A stretch of DNA of 64,000 nt from Sphingomonas sp. Mn802worker. Lineage in GTDB: Bacteria; Pseudomonadota; Alphaproteobacteria; Sphingomonadales; Sphingomonadaceae. Below the pieces are notes generated by a model. That model had not been told where the DNA came from. It did not search any database and saw nothing but the letters and a program-made list of their open reading frames with translations. A program made the position numbers and the translations under genes. Shown in pieces: positions 51,702 to 60,376 of the stretch (positions are counted from its first letter, which is position 1; each line of letters begins with the position of its first letter). Where the stretch lies: assembly GCF_000382485.1 (NCBI RefSeq), contig NZ_AORY01000002.1:1-64000 (forward strand). The letters run 5' to 3'.

Positions 51702-52817
51702 ATGCTGCTCTCGCTCATGCTCGCCGCCGTCCAGGCGCTGACCCCATCGCCGCAGGCCACACCCGCCGCGCCTATCGCGACGCGCGCCGCCAGCACGCCG
51801 GCGACCACCAGCAGATGGCCGACGCGCGAGGCCGATTATACGATGCGCGACTTCGCCTTCCGCTCGGGCGAGCGGATGCGCGAGCTCAAGCTCCACTACA
51901 CGACGCTCGGCACCCCGCACCGCAATGCCGCGGGCGAGATCGACAATGCGGTAATGGTGCTCCACGGCACCGGCGGCACGGGCAAGCAGTTCCTCAGCCC
52001 CCAATTTGCCGACCGGCTCTACGGCCCCGGCCAGCCGCTCGACATCCGCCGCTACTGGATCATCCTGCCTGACAATATCGGGCACGGCGGGTCGTCCAAG
52101 CCCTCCGATGACCTGCGCATGGCGTTTCCGAAATACGATTACGACGACATGGTCGCGGCGCAGCACCGGCTTCTGACGGAAGGCCTCGGCATCAAGCGGA
52201 TGCGGCTGATCATGGGGACTTCGATGGGGTGCATGCACGCCTTCGTCTGGGGTGAGACCTATCCGACGTTCGCCCGCGCGTTGATGCCGCTGGGGTGCGA
52301 GGTGGTGCCGATTGCGGGGCTGAACCGGATGTGGCGGCAGCTCGCGATCGACGCGATCACCAGCGATCCGGCATGGCAGAGCGGCAACTACACCGCGGAG
52401 CCGGCGCAGGGCATCCGTGGGGCTGCTTCCTTGCTGTTCGTGGCGGGCGGCGCGCCGTTGTGGATCCAGGCTAACTACCCAACGCGCGACGCCGCGACGA
52501 CCTATGCGCGCGAGCGGGTGGCGGCGTCAATCAAGGGGATCGACGCGAACGACCTGATCTACCAGCTCGACGCGTCGCGGACCTACGATCCTTTGCCGCG
52601 ACTTGAGGCGATCACCGCGCCGACGGTTTGGATCAACTCGGCCGATGATTTCATCAACCCGCGCGGGTTCACCTTTCCGGTGGAGGGCGTGAAGCGGATG
52701 AAGGACGCGACGTTCCGGCTGATCGCGGAGACGCCCGAGACGCGCGGGCACGGCACGCACACCTGGGCGAAGTTCTGGGAAGGCGACCTCGCCGCGCTGC
52801 TGAAACGGACCGAGTAG
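51702..52817 (+). CDS. Secreted alpha/beta hydrolase, MetX/homoserine acetyltransferase-like
   Basis: The product has 371 residues. A short hydrophobic start (MLLSLMLAAVQAL) suggests export, followed by a Thr/Ala/Pro linker. The MetX-like fold has LKLHYTTLGTPHRNAAGEIDNAVMVLHGTGG, the oxyanion region, the nucleophile elbow MGTSMGCMHAF (Ser of GTSMG), INSADDFINP (Asp) and HGTHTWAKFW (His). MetX enzymes are cytoplasmic, so a secreted relative is more likely an esterase or acyl hydrolase. The PPIase gene follows after 37 bp. Confidence 0.87.
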   Translation: MLLSLMLAAVQALTPSPQATPAAPIATRAASTPATTSRWPTREADYTMRDFAFRSGERMRELKLHYTTLGTPHRNAAGEIDNAVMVLHGTGGTGKQFLSPQFADRLYGPGQPLDIRRYWIILPDNIGHGGSSKPSDDLRMAFPKYDYDDMVAAQHRLLTEGLGIKRMRLIMGTSMGCMHAFVWGETYPTFARALMPLGCEVVPIAGLNRMWRQLAIDAITSDPAWQSGNYTAEPAQGIRGAASLLFVAGGAPLWIQANYPTRDAATTYARERVAASIKGIDANDLIYQLDASRTYDPLPRLEAITAPTVWINSADDFINPRGFTFPVEGVKRMKDATFRLIAETPETRGHGTHTWAKFWEGDLAALLKRTE

Positions 52818-52854
52818 CTTGCGGCACGATGGCGCGACTTCTACCGCGGCGGCC

Positions 52855-53505
52855 ATGATCCGCTTCCTCGCCGCCGCCCTGCTCGCGCCCCTGCTCGTCA
52901 CTCCTGCCGCAGCACAGCGCGCCGACCGCGCGACGCCGGGATGGGTGCGGGTGCGGCTGGAGACGAGCGACGGTCCGATGGTGATCGCGCTGGCGGCAAA
53001 GAAGGCGCCGGCGACCACCGCCAATTTCCTGCGCTACGTCGACGACGGACGCTTCGACGGCGTGTCGTTCTACCGCACGGCGAAGAACAAGCGCGATCCA
53101 CGCTACGGCTTCATCCAGGGCGGCATCCGCACCGATGCGCGCCGCTTCCTCGACACCATCCCGCACGAATCGACGAAGAAGACCGGGATCAAGCATCTCG
53201 ACATGACGATCTCGATGGCGCGGATGGGGCCGCCGGGATCGGCCAACGGCAATTTCTTCATCACGGTCGGCGCGCTGCCGTCGATGGACTGGAGCGCGAG
53301 CAATCCGGGCTATGCCGCCTTCGGTCGGGTCGTCGGCGGACAGGCGACGGTGCGGCGCATCCTGGCCGAGCCGGTCGGCGGGCAGATGCGCGGCACGCTG
53401 ATGCTGCGTCCAGTGCGCGTCAATCGCGCGGTGAGGCTCGACGGCAAGCCGCAGCCGACCGGCCGCCCGCGGCCGTGGCTGATCGAGCGGCGGCGTGATG
53501 GCTGA
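52855..53505 (+). CDS. Periplasmic cyclophilin-type peptidyl-prolyl isomerase
   Basis: The product has 216 residues from the ATG at 52855, which begins the signal peptide MIRFLAAALLAPLLVTPAAAQ. An earlier in-frame start at 52819 would add 12 residues. The cyclophilin core has TSDGPMVIALAAKKAPATTANFLRYV, FDGVSFYRT, GFIQGGI, SANGNFFITVG and YAAFGRVVGG. The conserved Trp of human cyclophilin is absent, as in many bacterial forms. It speeds proline isomerisation during protein folding in the periplasm. Confidence 0.93.
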   Translation: MIRFLAAALLAPLLVTPAAAQRADRATPGWVRVRLETSDGPMVIALAAKKAPATTANFLRYVDDGRFDGVSFYRTAKNKRDPRYGFIQGGIRTDARRFLDTIPHESTKKTGIKHLDMTISMARMGPPGSANGNFFITVGALPSMDWSASNPGYAAFGRVVGGQATVRRILAEPVGGQMRGTLMLRPVRVNRAVRLDGKPQPTGRPRPWLIERRRDG

Positions 53506-53551
53506 ACCTTCGCGAGCGGCGGCTCGTTGAGCGTCACGAAGGAGTGATTAA

Positions 53552-53698
53552 ATGTCCGACCAACCCAACAAGCCCGGCGGCGATTTCGAGCGCGATGACA
53601 AGGTCCGCTCGGTCAAGGACGAGCAGGCGGTGAAGAACCAAGGCCAGACCAAGCCTGAGGATTATCCCGAACCCGCGAGCGGCGACCAGGTCGAGTGA
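53552..53698 (+). CDS. Small hydrophilic protein, 48 residues
   Basis: An ATG with AAGGAG eight bases upstream opens a frame beginning MSDQPNKPGGDFERDDKVRS and ending SGDQVE. It is highly charged, lacks hydrophobic segments and is rich in Asp, Glu, Lys and Gln, so it is probably disordered. Its stop overlaps the GTG start of the acylphosphatase gene by four bases (GTGA), which supports real translation. No family is recognised; the character recalls small stress-related hydrophilic proteins. Confidence 0.68.
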   Translation: MSDQPNKPGGDFERDDKVRSVKDEQAVKNQGQTKPEDYPEPASGDQVE

Positions 53699-53973
53699 TC
53701 CGCCGCCGGCTGGTCGTCACCGGCCGGGTGCAGGGCGTGTTCTTCCGCGACTGGACGGTCGAGCACGCACGCGTGCTCGGGCTCGATGGCTGGGTGCGCA
53801 ACCGCGCCGACGGTTCGGTCGAAATGGTCGTCGCGGGCGCGCCCGAGATGGTCGAGGCGATGATCGCGCGGGCGCGGCAGGGCTCGCCCGCGTCGCGCGT
53901 CGCCGACGTTGCGGTGAGCCACGACACATCGGGCGAGCGGCTCGACGGGTTCGAGAAGCGCGCAACCGCCTGA
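53695..53973 (+). CDS. acyP: Acylphosphatase
   Basis: The product has 92 residues (GTG start inside the preceding small gene's stop). The acylphosphatase signatures are GRVQGVFFRDWT, with catalytic R18, and GWVRNRADGSVE, with catalytic N36. It hydrolyses carboxyl-phosphate bonds in metabolites such as acetyl phosphate or 1,3-bisphosphoglycerate. Length and motif spacing are normal. It is convergent with the deacetylase-family gene, seven bases apart. Confidence 0.95.
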   Translation: MIRRRLVVTGRVQGVFFRDWTVEHARVLGLDGWVRNRADGSVEMVVAGAPEMVEAMIARARQGSPASRVADVAVSHDTSGERLDGFEKRATA

Positions 53974-53980
53974 ACGCGGA

Positions 53981-54985
53981 TCAGAACCCCGACAGGAACG
54001 CCGCGACGTTGCGGCCGAGCGCGCCGATCGCGTAGCCGCCCTCCATCACGATCGCGGTCGGCAGCCCGGCTGACGCGATGTCGCGAGCAAGCAGCGCATA
54101 ATCGTCGGTGCGCAGGCGGAAACGGCTGATCGGATCGCCCTCCCACGTGTCGGCGCCGAAGCTGACGACGAGCAGCTCTGCACCGAAGCGCGCGATCGCC
54201 TCCAGCGCCTCTCCTTGCGCGGTACGGAACGCGTCGATGCGCGTGCCCTGCGGCAATGGCAGGTTGAGCGTCGCGCCCTCGCCCGCCGCCTCGCCGAACT
54301 CATCGGCATGGCCCCAGTAGAATGGGTAATCGGTCGCCGGATCAGCGTGGATGGAGGCGTAGAAGACGTCGCCGCGATCCCAGAAGATGTCCTGTGTGCC
54401 GTTGCCGTGGTGATAATCGATGTCGAGCACCGCAACCTTTGCAACGCCGGAGTCGCGCGCCGCCTGCGCCGCGACCGCCGCCACGTTGATGTGGCAGTAA
54501 CCACCGCAATAATCGCGCCCCGCGTGGTGGCCGGGCGGGCGGCACAACGCGAAGGCGGCGCGCTCGCCCGCCATCACCGCATGCGTCGCGGCGAGCGCCG
54601 ATTGCGCGCTGGCGTACCCCGCCGCCCAGGTCTGCTCCGTCAGCGGCGTGGTCGCGTCGAAGGCGTAGCGGCCGAGCAAAGCGTCGATCCGCGATAGCGC
54701 GAGCGGACGGCGACCGACGATCGGGAAGGTGTAGGGGATCGCTTCACCGCTACGCCCCGCTTCCTTCCACAAGTTCGCGGCATCGCGCAGGAAGGCGAGA
54801 TAGCCGGCATCGTGCACCGCCTCGATCGGCTCGACACCATAGTCGCGTGGCTCCTCCGCGCCGCCGATCGCATCAAGGATCGCCTGCGCGCGCGCCGGCT
54901 TCTCGGCGTAATCAGCGAAGGCGCCGTTGTGCAGTTCCTGCGCGGGCGCGTGGCGGACTTGCGCGGGCGAGAAAAAGCGCCTCAC
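53981..54985 (-). CDS. Histone deacetylase-family amidohydrolase (acetylpolyamine amidohydrolase-like)
   Basis: The product has 334 residues. Zinc-site motifs are CRPPGHHAGRDYCGGYCHINVAAV (tandem His), VLDIDYHHGNGTQDIFW (metal Asp and His) and SFGADTWEGDPISRFRL (second metal Asp). The ending IVMEGGYAIGALGRNV is the Gly-rich loop. The N-terminal RHAPAQELHNG and the GDVFYASIHADPATDYPFYWGHADE loop are typical of acetylpolyamine amidohydrolases. It would deacetylate polyamines or similar small molecules in the cytoplasm. Confidence 0.93.
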   Translation of the reverse strand: MRRFFSPAQVRHAPAQELHNGAFADYAEKPARAQAILDAIGGAEEPRDYGVEPIEAVHDAGYLAFLRDAANLWKEAGRSGEAIPYTFPIVGRRPLALSRIDALLGRYAFDATTPLTEQTWAAGYASAQSALAATHAVMAGERAAFALCRPPGHHAGRDYCGGYCHINVAAVAAQAARDSGVAKVAVLDIDYHHGNGTQDIFWDRGDVFYASIHADPATDYPFYWGHADEFGEAAGEGATLNLPLPQGTRIDAFRTAQGEALEAIARFGAELLVVSFGADTWEGDPISRFRLRTDDYALLARDIASAGLPTAIVMEGGYAIGALGRNVAAFLSGF

Positions 54986-55120
54986 GCGCGGCCTGCGAGC
55001 GGCTGGAAGGTCACTAAAGTCACACCCCTACGCATGTGCGCGCGTGGGATGCGACGTTTGGCGGGACGAGCAACGATCATGGCACACCATGCCACGCACG
55101 CGCCGCGTAGGACATCCGCC

Positions 55121-56314
55121 TCAGGCAACCGCTGCCCAGCGCCGCTCGACGGCGAGCGTCAGCGCCCAGATCGTAAGCCCGCCGAGCGCAAGCGCGCTGC
55201 CTACATAGCCGGTCGACGCCCAGCCGTAGCCGCCCGCGATCGCGAGGCCGCCTGCCCACGGCCCGATTGCGTTGGCAACGTTGAAGGCGGAATGGTTGAG
55301 CGCGGCGGCGAGCCCCTGCGCGCCGCCCGCCACGTCCATCAGCCGCGTCTGGAGCACGGTGGCGAGCGCCCCGCCGCAGCCGATCGCGAACACGCAGGCG
55401 GTGATCGCGACGAGATTGCCGCTCGCCCACGGATAGAGCGCCAGCACGCCGGCCGACCACAGCAGCAGCACGCCCGCGGTCGGCATCAGTGCGCGGTCGG
55501 CGAAACGCGGCACGAACAGGTTGCCCGCGGTCATACCGATGCCAAATACCGCCAGCACCAGCGGCACGACTGCGTTCGACGCGCCGGTGACGTCGGTCAG
55601 CGTCGAGGCGAGATAGGTGTAGACCGCAAACAGTCCGCCGAAACCGATCGCGCCGATCGCGAGCGTCAGCCACACCTGCCCGTTGCGCAGCGCGGCGAGT
55701 TCGCGCAGCGGGCTGGCGTCGCGGTCGGACCGGTCGTGCGGTGCGAAGGCGGCGACCAGCGCGGCGGTGGTGAGCGCCAGCCCGGCGACCACGCCGAAGA
55801 CGTAGCGCCAGCTGAGCCACTGCCCCAGCATCTTGGCGAGCGGCACGCCGACGATCGTCGCGACCGTCAGCCCCAGCATCACGCGCCCGATCGCGGTCGT
55901 GCGCCGCCCCGGCATCAACGACGCGGCGACGAGCGCGGCGACCCCGAAATAGGCACCGTGCGGCAGTCCGGCGAGGAAGCGGAAGACGAGCATCGCGTCA
56001 TAGCCGGGCGCCATCGCCGACAACGCATTGCCGACCGCGAACATCAGCATCAGGATGATCAGCGCGGTGCGGCGCGGCAGCTTCGCCAGCGCGACCGCGA
56101 GCACCGGCGCACCGACGACGACGCCCAGCGCATAGGCGCTGATCAGGTGCCCGACCGCAGGCGCATCGACGCCCAGCCCGCGCGCGAGGTCGGGCTCGAG
56201 GCTCATCGCCGCGAACTCGGTCGTGCCGATAGCAAAGCCGCCAACCGCGAGTGCCAGGTGGACGACGCCGACGGGCGCGGCGGGTTTCAGCGTCGCGGGT
56301 GTATGTTGCTGCAT
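55121..56314 (-). CDS. MFS exporter, AraJ/Bcr-like 12-helix type
   Basis: The product has 397 residues from the ATG at 56312-56314; earlier in-frame starts add a proline-rich stretch not expected in this family. There are twelve helices. Motifs are GGFAIGTTEFAAMSLEPDLARGLG at the start, as in the arabinose-efflux (AraJ/YdhP) group, PGRRTTAIGRVMLGLTVATIVGVP and GGGALATVLQTRLMDVAGG. It is a proton-driven exporter of unknown substrate. It sits next to, and in line with, lysK upstream, but a 159-bp gap with part of a repeat separates them. Confidence 0.9.
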   Translation of the reverse strand: MQQHTPATLKPAAPVGVVHLALAVGGFAIGTTEFAAMSLEPDLARGLGVDAPAVGHLISAYALGVVVGAPVLAVALAKLPRRTALIILMLMFAVGNALSAMAPGYDAMLVFRFLAGLPHGAYFGVAALVAASLMPGRRTTAIGRVMLGLTVATIVGVPLAKMLGQWLSWRYVFGVVAGLALTTAALVAAFAPHDRSDRDASPLRELAALRNGQVWLTLAIGAIGFGGLFAVYTYLASTLTDVTGASNAVVPLVLAVFGIGMTAGNLFVPRFADRALMPTAGVLLLWSAGVLALYPWASGNLVAITACVFAIGCGGALATVLQTRLMDVAGGAQGLAAALNHSAFNVANAIGPWAGGLAIAGGYGWASTGYVGSALALGGLTIWALTLAVERRWAAVA

Positions 56315-56401
56315 TGCAGCGTCAGATGCGGGTTGTGGCGGCGGGGTGCAAGGTAGCTGCGGTTTGCCCCGGGGTACATAGTTCTTTGGTCGCGGAGCCA
56401 C

Positions 56402-56507
56402 CGCGGGCAAAGCGCGCGTCGTCGGTCGGGTCCGCTAGCGCCGACCCGCCGGCCGGCCTCGGCGTTTGCGCGGCTAGCCGCGCATCGGCGCGGGCGTGGC
56501 CGCGCCG
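56402..56507. repeat. Dispersed GC-rich repeat, copy A (overlaps lysK 3' end)
   Basis: The blocks GCGGGCAAAGCGCGCGTCGT, CCGCCGGCCGGC and GGCGCGGGCGTGGCCGCGCC occur in this order. The same order occurs at 59172-59269 downstream of prs. The last block encodes the final residues of LysK (ATPAP region). Each copy is rich in short inverted repeats, so REP-like or terminator activity is possible. Confidence 0.65.
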
Positions 56508-58075
56508 ATAGCCTCCGCAATCAGTTTGCGGCTGTTCTCCACCCCGTACAGCTTGATGAAGCTGCCCATTCGTGGCCCCTGCGAGGATCCCAGCAGCGTC
56601 TCATACAATGCCTTGAACCAGTCGCGCAGCGACTCGAACCCACCGGTCTTGCCGATTTCGTAGACCTCGTTCTGGATGTCCTCTGCGCTCGCGTCCGCCG
56701 GCAGCGCGGCGAGGGCGGCATCGAGGCGCTGCAATGCCTCGACCTCGACCCCCTCGGGCGCGCGGCGCTTGAGCGTCGGGGCGATGAAGTCGCGGTGATA
56801 GGCGAGCGCGTGGCCGATCAGCCGGTCGAGCTCGGGATAGCGCGCCGCCGACGCGTCGGGCACGTAGTTCGCGAGATAGGCCCATACCTGATCGGGCGTC
56901 GCGCCCTCGCCCATCACGCCGACGAGGTTGAGCAGCAGCCCGAACGTCACCGGCAACTCGCCCTCGGGCAGCGTGCCGTCATGGATGTGGTGGACCGGGT
57001 TGCCGAGCCGTTCCTTGACCGCCTGGGTCCCGTAATTTCCGCGGAACTGCCAATATTCGTCCACCGCGCGCGGGATCACGCCCATGTGGAGTTGCTTGGC
57101 TTTCTTCGGCTCGCGGTAGGCGTAGAAGGCGAGGCTCTCCTCGGGGCCGTAGGTCAGCCATTGCTCCAGGCTCAGGCCATTGCCCTTCGATTTCGAGATC
57201 TTCTCGCCATTCTCGTCGAGGAACATCTCGTAGTTGAAGCCTTCGGGCGGGCGCCCGCCGAGCACGCGCGCGATCTTCGACGATTGCGTCACCGAGTCGA
57301 TCAGGTCCTTGCCTGCCATCTCGTAATCGACGCCGAGTGCGACCCAGCGCATCGCCCAGTCGACCTTCCACTGCAGCTTCGACATGCCACCGAGCGCGCT
57401 CTGTTCGACGCGTTCGTTTGTCGCCGGATCGGTGAAGGCGATCAAGCCCGCCTCCGCGTCGACCACCTCGACCGGCACCTGAAGTACGATGCCACTCACC
57501 TGGCTAATCGGCAGGATCGGCGAATAGGTCGCGCGGCGCTCGGCGCGTAGCGTCGGCAGCATCACGTCCATCACGCCTCCGTAATGGCGCAGCACGCCTT
57601 TCAACGCCTCGTCGAAGCGACCTTCGGTGTAGTAATCGGTCGAGGAGACGAACTCGTAATCGAACCCGAAGCGATCGAGAAACTCGCGCAGCATCGCGTT
57701 GTTGTGCGCGGCAAAGCTGTCGAACTTGCCGAACGGATCGGGGATGCGCGTCAGCGGCTTGCCCAGATGCTCGGCCAGCATCGCGCCGTTGGGCACATTG
57801 TCGGGCACTTTGCGCAGCCCGTCCATGTCGTCGCTGAACGCGACGAGTCGCGTCGGCTGATTGGACAGCGCATGGAATGCCTGGCGGACCATTGTCGTAC
57901 GCAGCACCTCGTTGAACGTGCCGATATGCGGCAGCCCCGAGGGACCGTAGCCGGTCTCGAACAACACGGCCTCGCCGCCGGGCTTGCCCTGCGGGTAGCG
58001 TTTAAGGAGCTTGCGCGCCTCCTCATATGGCCAGGCCTTGGATTCGAGCGCAAAGGAGCGAAGGTCGTCATTCAT
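56474..58075 (-). CDS. lysK: Lysyl-tRNA synthetase, class I
   Basis: The product has 533 residues. Class I signatures are GPSGLPHIG (HIGH-like, residues 44-52) and KISKSKGN (KMSKS-like, from K292). It is unrelated to class II LysS; alphaproteobacteria are among the few bacteria with this archaeal-type enzyme. The C-terminal helical domain carries the anticodon-binding part. It charges tRNA-Lys in the cytoplasm. The very end (AATPAPMRG) is encoded by a dispersed repeat, so the tail is probably not conserved. It is divergent from crtZ across 53 bp. Confidence 0.96.
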   Translation of the reverse strand: MNDDLRSFALESKAWPYEEARKLLKRYPQGKPGGEAVLFETGYGPSGLPHIGTFNEVLRTTMVRQAFHALSNQPTRLVAFSDDMDGLRKVPDNVPNGAMLAEHLGKPLTRIPDPFGKFDSFAAHNNAMLREFLDRFGFDYEFVSSTDYYTEGRFDEALKGVLRHYGGVMDVMLPTLRAERRATYSPILPISQVSGIVLQVPVEVVDAEAGLIAFTDPATNERVEQSALGGMSKLQWKVDWAMRWVALGVDYEMAGKDLIDSVTQSSKIARVLGGRPPEGFNYEMFLDENGEKISKSKGNGLSLEQWLTYGPEESLAFYAYREPKKAKQLHMGVIPRAVDEYWQFRGNYGTQAVKERLGNPVHHIHDGTLPEGELPVTFGLLLNLVGVMGEGATPDQVWAYLANYVPDASAARYPELDRLIGHALAYHRDFIAPTLKRRAPEGVEVEALQRLDAALAALPADASAEDIQNEVYEIGKTGGFESLRDWFKALYETLLGSSQGPRMGSFIKLYGVENSRKLIAEAIGAATPAPMRG

Positions 58076-58128
58076 GATGCGGTGCGACGTAGCGACAAGG
58101 CTGCGTGAGCGCTATATGCGCGAACACA

Positions 58129-58653
58129 ATGGCTTGGTGGTCCGCACTTCTCCTGTTCCTCGTCACCGTCGTGCTGATGGAGGGTTTCGCTTATGCGATG
58201 CATCGCTGGGTGATGCACGGGCCCGGCTGGTTCCTGCACAAGAGCCACCACCGCGCGCGCGACGGACATTGGGAGCTGAACGACCTCTATGCGGTGATCT
58301 TCGCGGTGCCGTCGATCGCGATGATCTACGGTGCGCTGCATTACGGCTGGTGGCTGGGGTTCGTGTGGATCGGCGCGGGCGTCGCGGCCTACGGCATGAT
58401 CTATTTCGGGTTCCACGATGTGATCGTGCATCGCCGCGTGCCGACCCGCTACCTGCCCAAGGGCGCGTACATGAAACGGATCGTGCAGGCGCACCGGCTT
58501 CACCACGTGGTCGAGACACGCGAAGGTAACGTCAGCTTCGGCTTCATTGTCGCGCCTCGGCCCGAGGACCTGAAAGCCGAATTGAGGCGGCGCGGCCGCA
58601 AGGGTTTGCGCCAGTCGACCGTGCCGCACGCGTCGATCTTTGCCGAAGATTAA
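58129..58653 (+). CDS. crtZ: Beta-carotene hydroxylase CrtZ
   Basis: The product has 174 residues from the ATG at 58129; a GTG 24 bases earlier is in frame. It is an integral-membrane di-iron hydroxylase with His clusters HRWVMH, HKSHHR, HDVIVHRR and HRLHHV. The ending (LRQSTVPHASIFAED) is close to known CrtZ proteins of sphingomonads. It adds 3-hydroxyl groups to beta-ionone rings, giving zeaxanthin-type pigments. No other carotenoid genes are in the window. A PilZ gene follows 24 bp later. Confidence 0.93.
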   Translation: MAWWSALLLFLVTVVLMEGFAYAMHRWVMHGPGWFLHKSHHRARDGHWELNDLYAVIFAVPSIAMIYGALHYGWWLGFVWIGAGVAAYGMIYFGFHDVIVHRRVPTRYLPKGAYMKRIVQAHRLHHVVETREGNVSFGFIVAPRPEDLKAELRRRGRKGLRQSTVPHASIFAED

Positions 58654-58677
58654 CCCTTAGCGGCGCATAACGGCGGC

Positions 58678-59004
58678 ATGGAACCCGCCGTCCCGATTCC
58701 CACGCCTTCTGAGTTGGAGGAACATCGCCACTCACTGCGTCGCGCGGTGAAGATGAAGGCGCACCTGCGCGACCGCGGCAACACGCGGTTCGAGATCGAC
58801 GTGGTCGACCTGTCGGCGACCGGTTTCCGCGCGCAGACGAGCTTCACCTTGTGGCCGGGGACGACCGTGTGGCTGACGCTGCCGGGCCTCGCCGCACTGG
58901 AGGCGGTGGTCGCGTGGCGGGACAAATTTCGTTACGGTTGTGCGTTCTCTAAGGCGCTGCATCCGGCGGTGCTGGAGCATATTGTGGCGTTAGGAGAACG
59001 CTGA
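58678..59004 (+). CDS. PilZ-domain protein
   Basis: The product has 108 residues. The PilZ pattern is LRRAVKMKAHLRDRG (R-x3-R-like start), the VVDLSATGFRAQ motif (D-S-x-G), and VAWRDKFRYGCAF at the end. A single PilZ domain binding cyclic di-GMP is expected, although the first Arg motif (SLRRAV) is shorter than the classic RxxxR. It may link second-messenger level to surface polysaccharide or motility. A terminator-like hairpin follows. Confidence 0.85.
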   Translation: MEPAVPIPTPSELEEHRHSLRRAVKMKAHLRDRGNTRFEIDVVDLSATGFRAQTSFTLWPGTTVWLTLPGLAALEAVVAWRDKFRYGCAFSKALHPAVLEHIVALGER

Positions 59005-59082
59005 GCGCAGGCGCGACTGCGTTCGCGCCGGTGCGCGTAAGCGCAGCGCGTAAGCCGGACGGCGTGCCGGCATAGCCGGACA

Positions 59083-59121
59083 CGGCCGACGAAGACGCGG
59101 GCTTTGCCCGTGTTACTTTTT
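59083..59121 (+). terminator. Rho-independent-like terminator after the PilZ gene
   Basis: CGGGC-TTT-GCCCG (59098-59110) forms a perfect short stem, followed by TGTTACTTTTTA. The block from 59083 reappears inverted at 59174-59198, so both may act as ends for the convergent PilZ and prs genes. The rest of the 275-bp gap is palindromic GC-rich sequence. Confidence 0.6.
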
Positions 59122-59171
59122 ACCCTTCTCTCAAGCTAACCTCGCTGCGAAAGTAGCGCGAACAACGCTCA

Positions 59172-59269
59172 CGCGGGCAAAGCCCGCGTCGTCGGCCGGA
59201 TCAGGCTGGCGCCTGTCCGCCGGCCGTGCCGGCGGCTGTGCTGCGCGCACCGGCGCGGGCGTGGCCGCG
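59172..59269. repeat. Dispersed GC-rich repeat, copy B (downstream of prs)
   Basis: It begins with the perfect hairpin GCGGGC-AAA-GCCCGC, continues with CGTCGTCGGCCGG, a GCCGGCCG block, and ends with GGCGCGGGCGTGGCCGCGCC eleven bases before the prs stop. Same order and orientation as copy A at lysK. Its first 25 bases are also inverted relative to 59083-59110. Confidence 0.65.
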
Positions 59270-59279
59270 CCTGCCGCAG

Positions 59280-60215
59280 TCAGTCAAACAAACTACTGAC
59301 ACTCGTCTCGTCCGCGATCCGCTTGATCGCCTCCGCCAGCAGCGGCGCAATCGTCAGGTGGCGGATCTTCGCCGCCTTCCCGATCGAATCGTGATTGCCG
59401 ATCGAGTCGGTGATCACCAGCTCGCGCAGCGCCGACCCTTCGACCCGCGCAACCGCCCCACCCGACAGCACGCCGTGCGTGACATAGGCGACGACGTCCT
59501 CCGCCCCCGCCTCACGCAGCGCCGCCGCCGCGTTGCAGAGCGTGCCGGCCGAGTCGACGATATCGTCGATCAGCACGCAGAAGCGCCCCTCGACGTCACC
59601 GATGATGTTCATCACCTCCGACTCGCCCGCGCGCTCGCGCCGCTTGTCGACGATCGCGAGCGGGGCGTTGTCGAGCCGCTTCGACAAGGCGCGCGCACGC
59701 ACCACGCCGCCGACGTCGGGCGAGACCACCATCAGATTCTTGTCGCCGAAGCGTGTGCGGATGTCCGCGCTCATCACCGGCGCGGCGAAGAGGTTGTCGG
59801 TGGGGATATCGAAGAAGCCCTGGATCTGCCCGGCATGGAGATCGACCGAGAGCACGCGGTCCGCGCCCGCGGTGGTGATCAGGTTGGCGACCAGCTTGGC
59901 AGAGATCGGCGTGCGCGGTCCCGGCTTTCGATCCTGCCGCGCATAGCCGAAATAGGGCAGCACCGCGGTGATCCGCTTCGCCGACGCGCGCTTGCACGCG
60001 TCGATCATGATCAGCAGCTCCATCAGGTTGTCGTTGACCGGGTAGCTGGTCGACTGGAGCAGGAACACGTCCTCGCCGCGTACATTCTCCATGATCTCGA
60101 CGAAGATCTCCTCGTCGGCGAAGCGCCGCACCAGCGCCTCGGTCAGCGGCACCTCGAGATAGTCCGAGATCGCAGTGGCGAGCGGCAGGTTGGAATTGCC
60201 CGTCAACAGCTTCAT
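59280..60215 (-). CDS. prs: Ribose-phosphate pyrophosphokinase
   Basis: The product has 311 residues. Class I PRPP synthetase motifs are [15 protein letters not shown] at the start, [20 protein letters not shown] (ATP flap), [22 protein letters not shown] and the PRPP-binding loop [13 protein letters not shown]. It makes PRPP for nucleotide, histidine, tryptophan and NAD synthesis. The expected Arg/Lys residues of the active site are present (RKPG). The dispersed repeat copy B lies immediately after its stop. Confidence 0.97.
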   Translation of the reverse strand: MKLLTGNSNLPLATAISDYLEVPLTEALVRRFADEEIFVEIMENVRGEDVFLLQSTSYPVNDNLMELLIMIDACKRASAKRITAVLPYFGYARQDRKPGPRTPISAKLVANLITTAGADRVLSVDLHAGQIQGFFDIPTDNLFAAPVMSADIRTRFGDKNLMVVSPDVGGVVRARALSKRLDNAPLAIVDKRRERAGESEVMNIIGDVEGRFCVLIDDIVDSAGTLCNAAAALREAGAEDVVAYVTHGVLSGGAVARVEGSALRELVITDSIGNHDSIGKAAKIRHLTIAPLLAEAIKRIADETSVSSLFD

Positions 60216-60376
60216 GGTCGAATACCCTTTCGCGCGCCGGCTTTAGCCCCCGTGGGCGCGATGGCAATGGGTGCGGGCTGGGTAGACGGTGAAGCAACCC
60301 GAGATCAGGCGCAGGCACGCGCACCATGTGCCCGCATTCGCCGCACAAGCGCCGTCAAGATCAGCGTATCGCCGAC

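Noticed and set aside
54812..56356. A 514-codon plus-strand frame opposite the MFS exporter
   Set aside because: Composition is dominated by Arg, Gln, His and Asp, as in reverse-frame translations. The MFS helices on the other strand explain the region.
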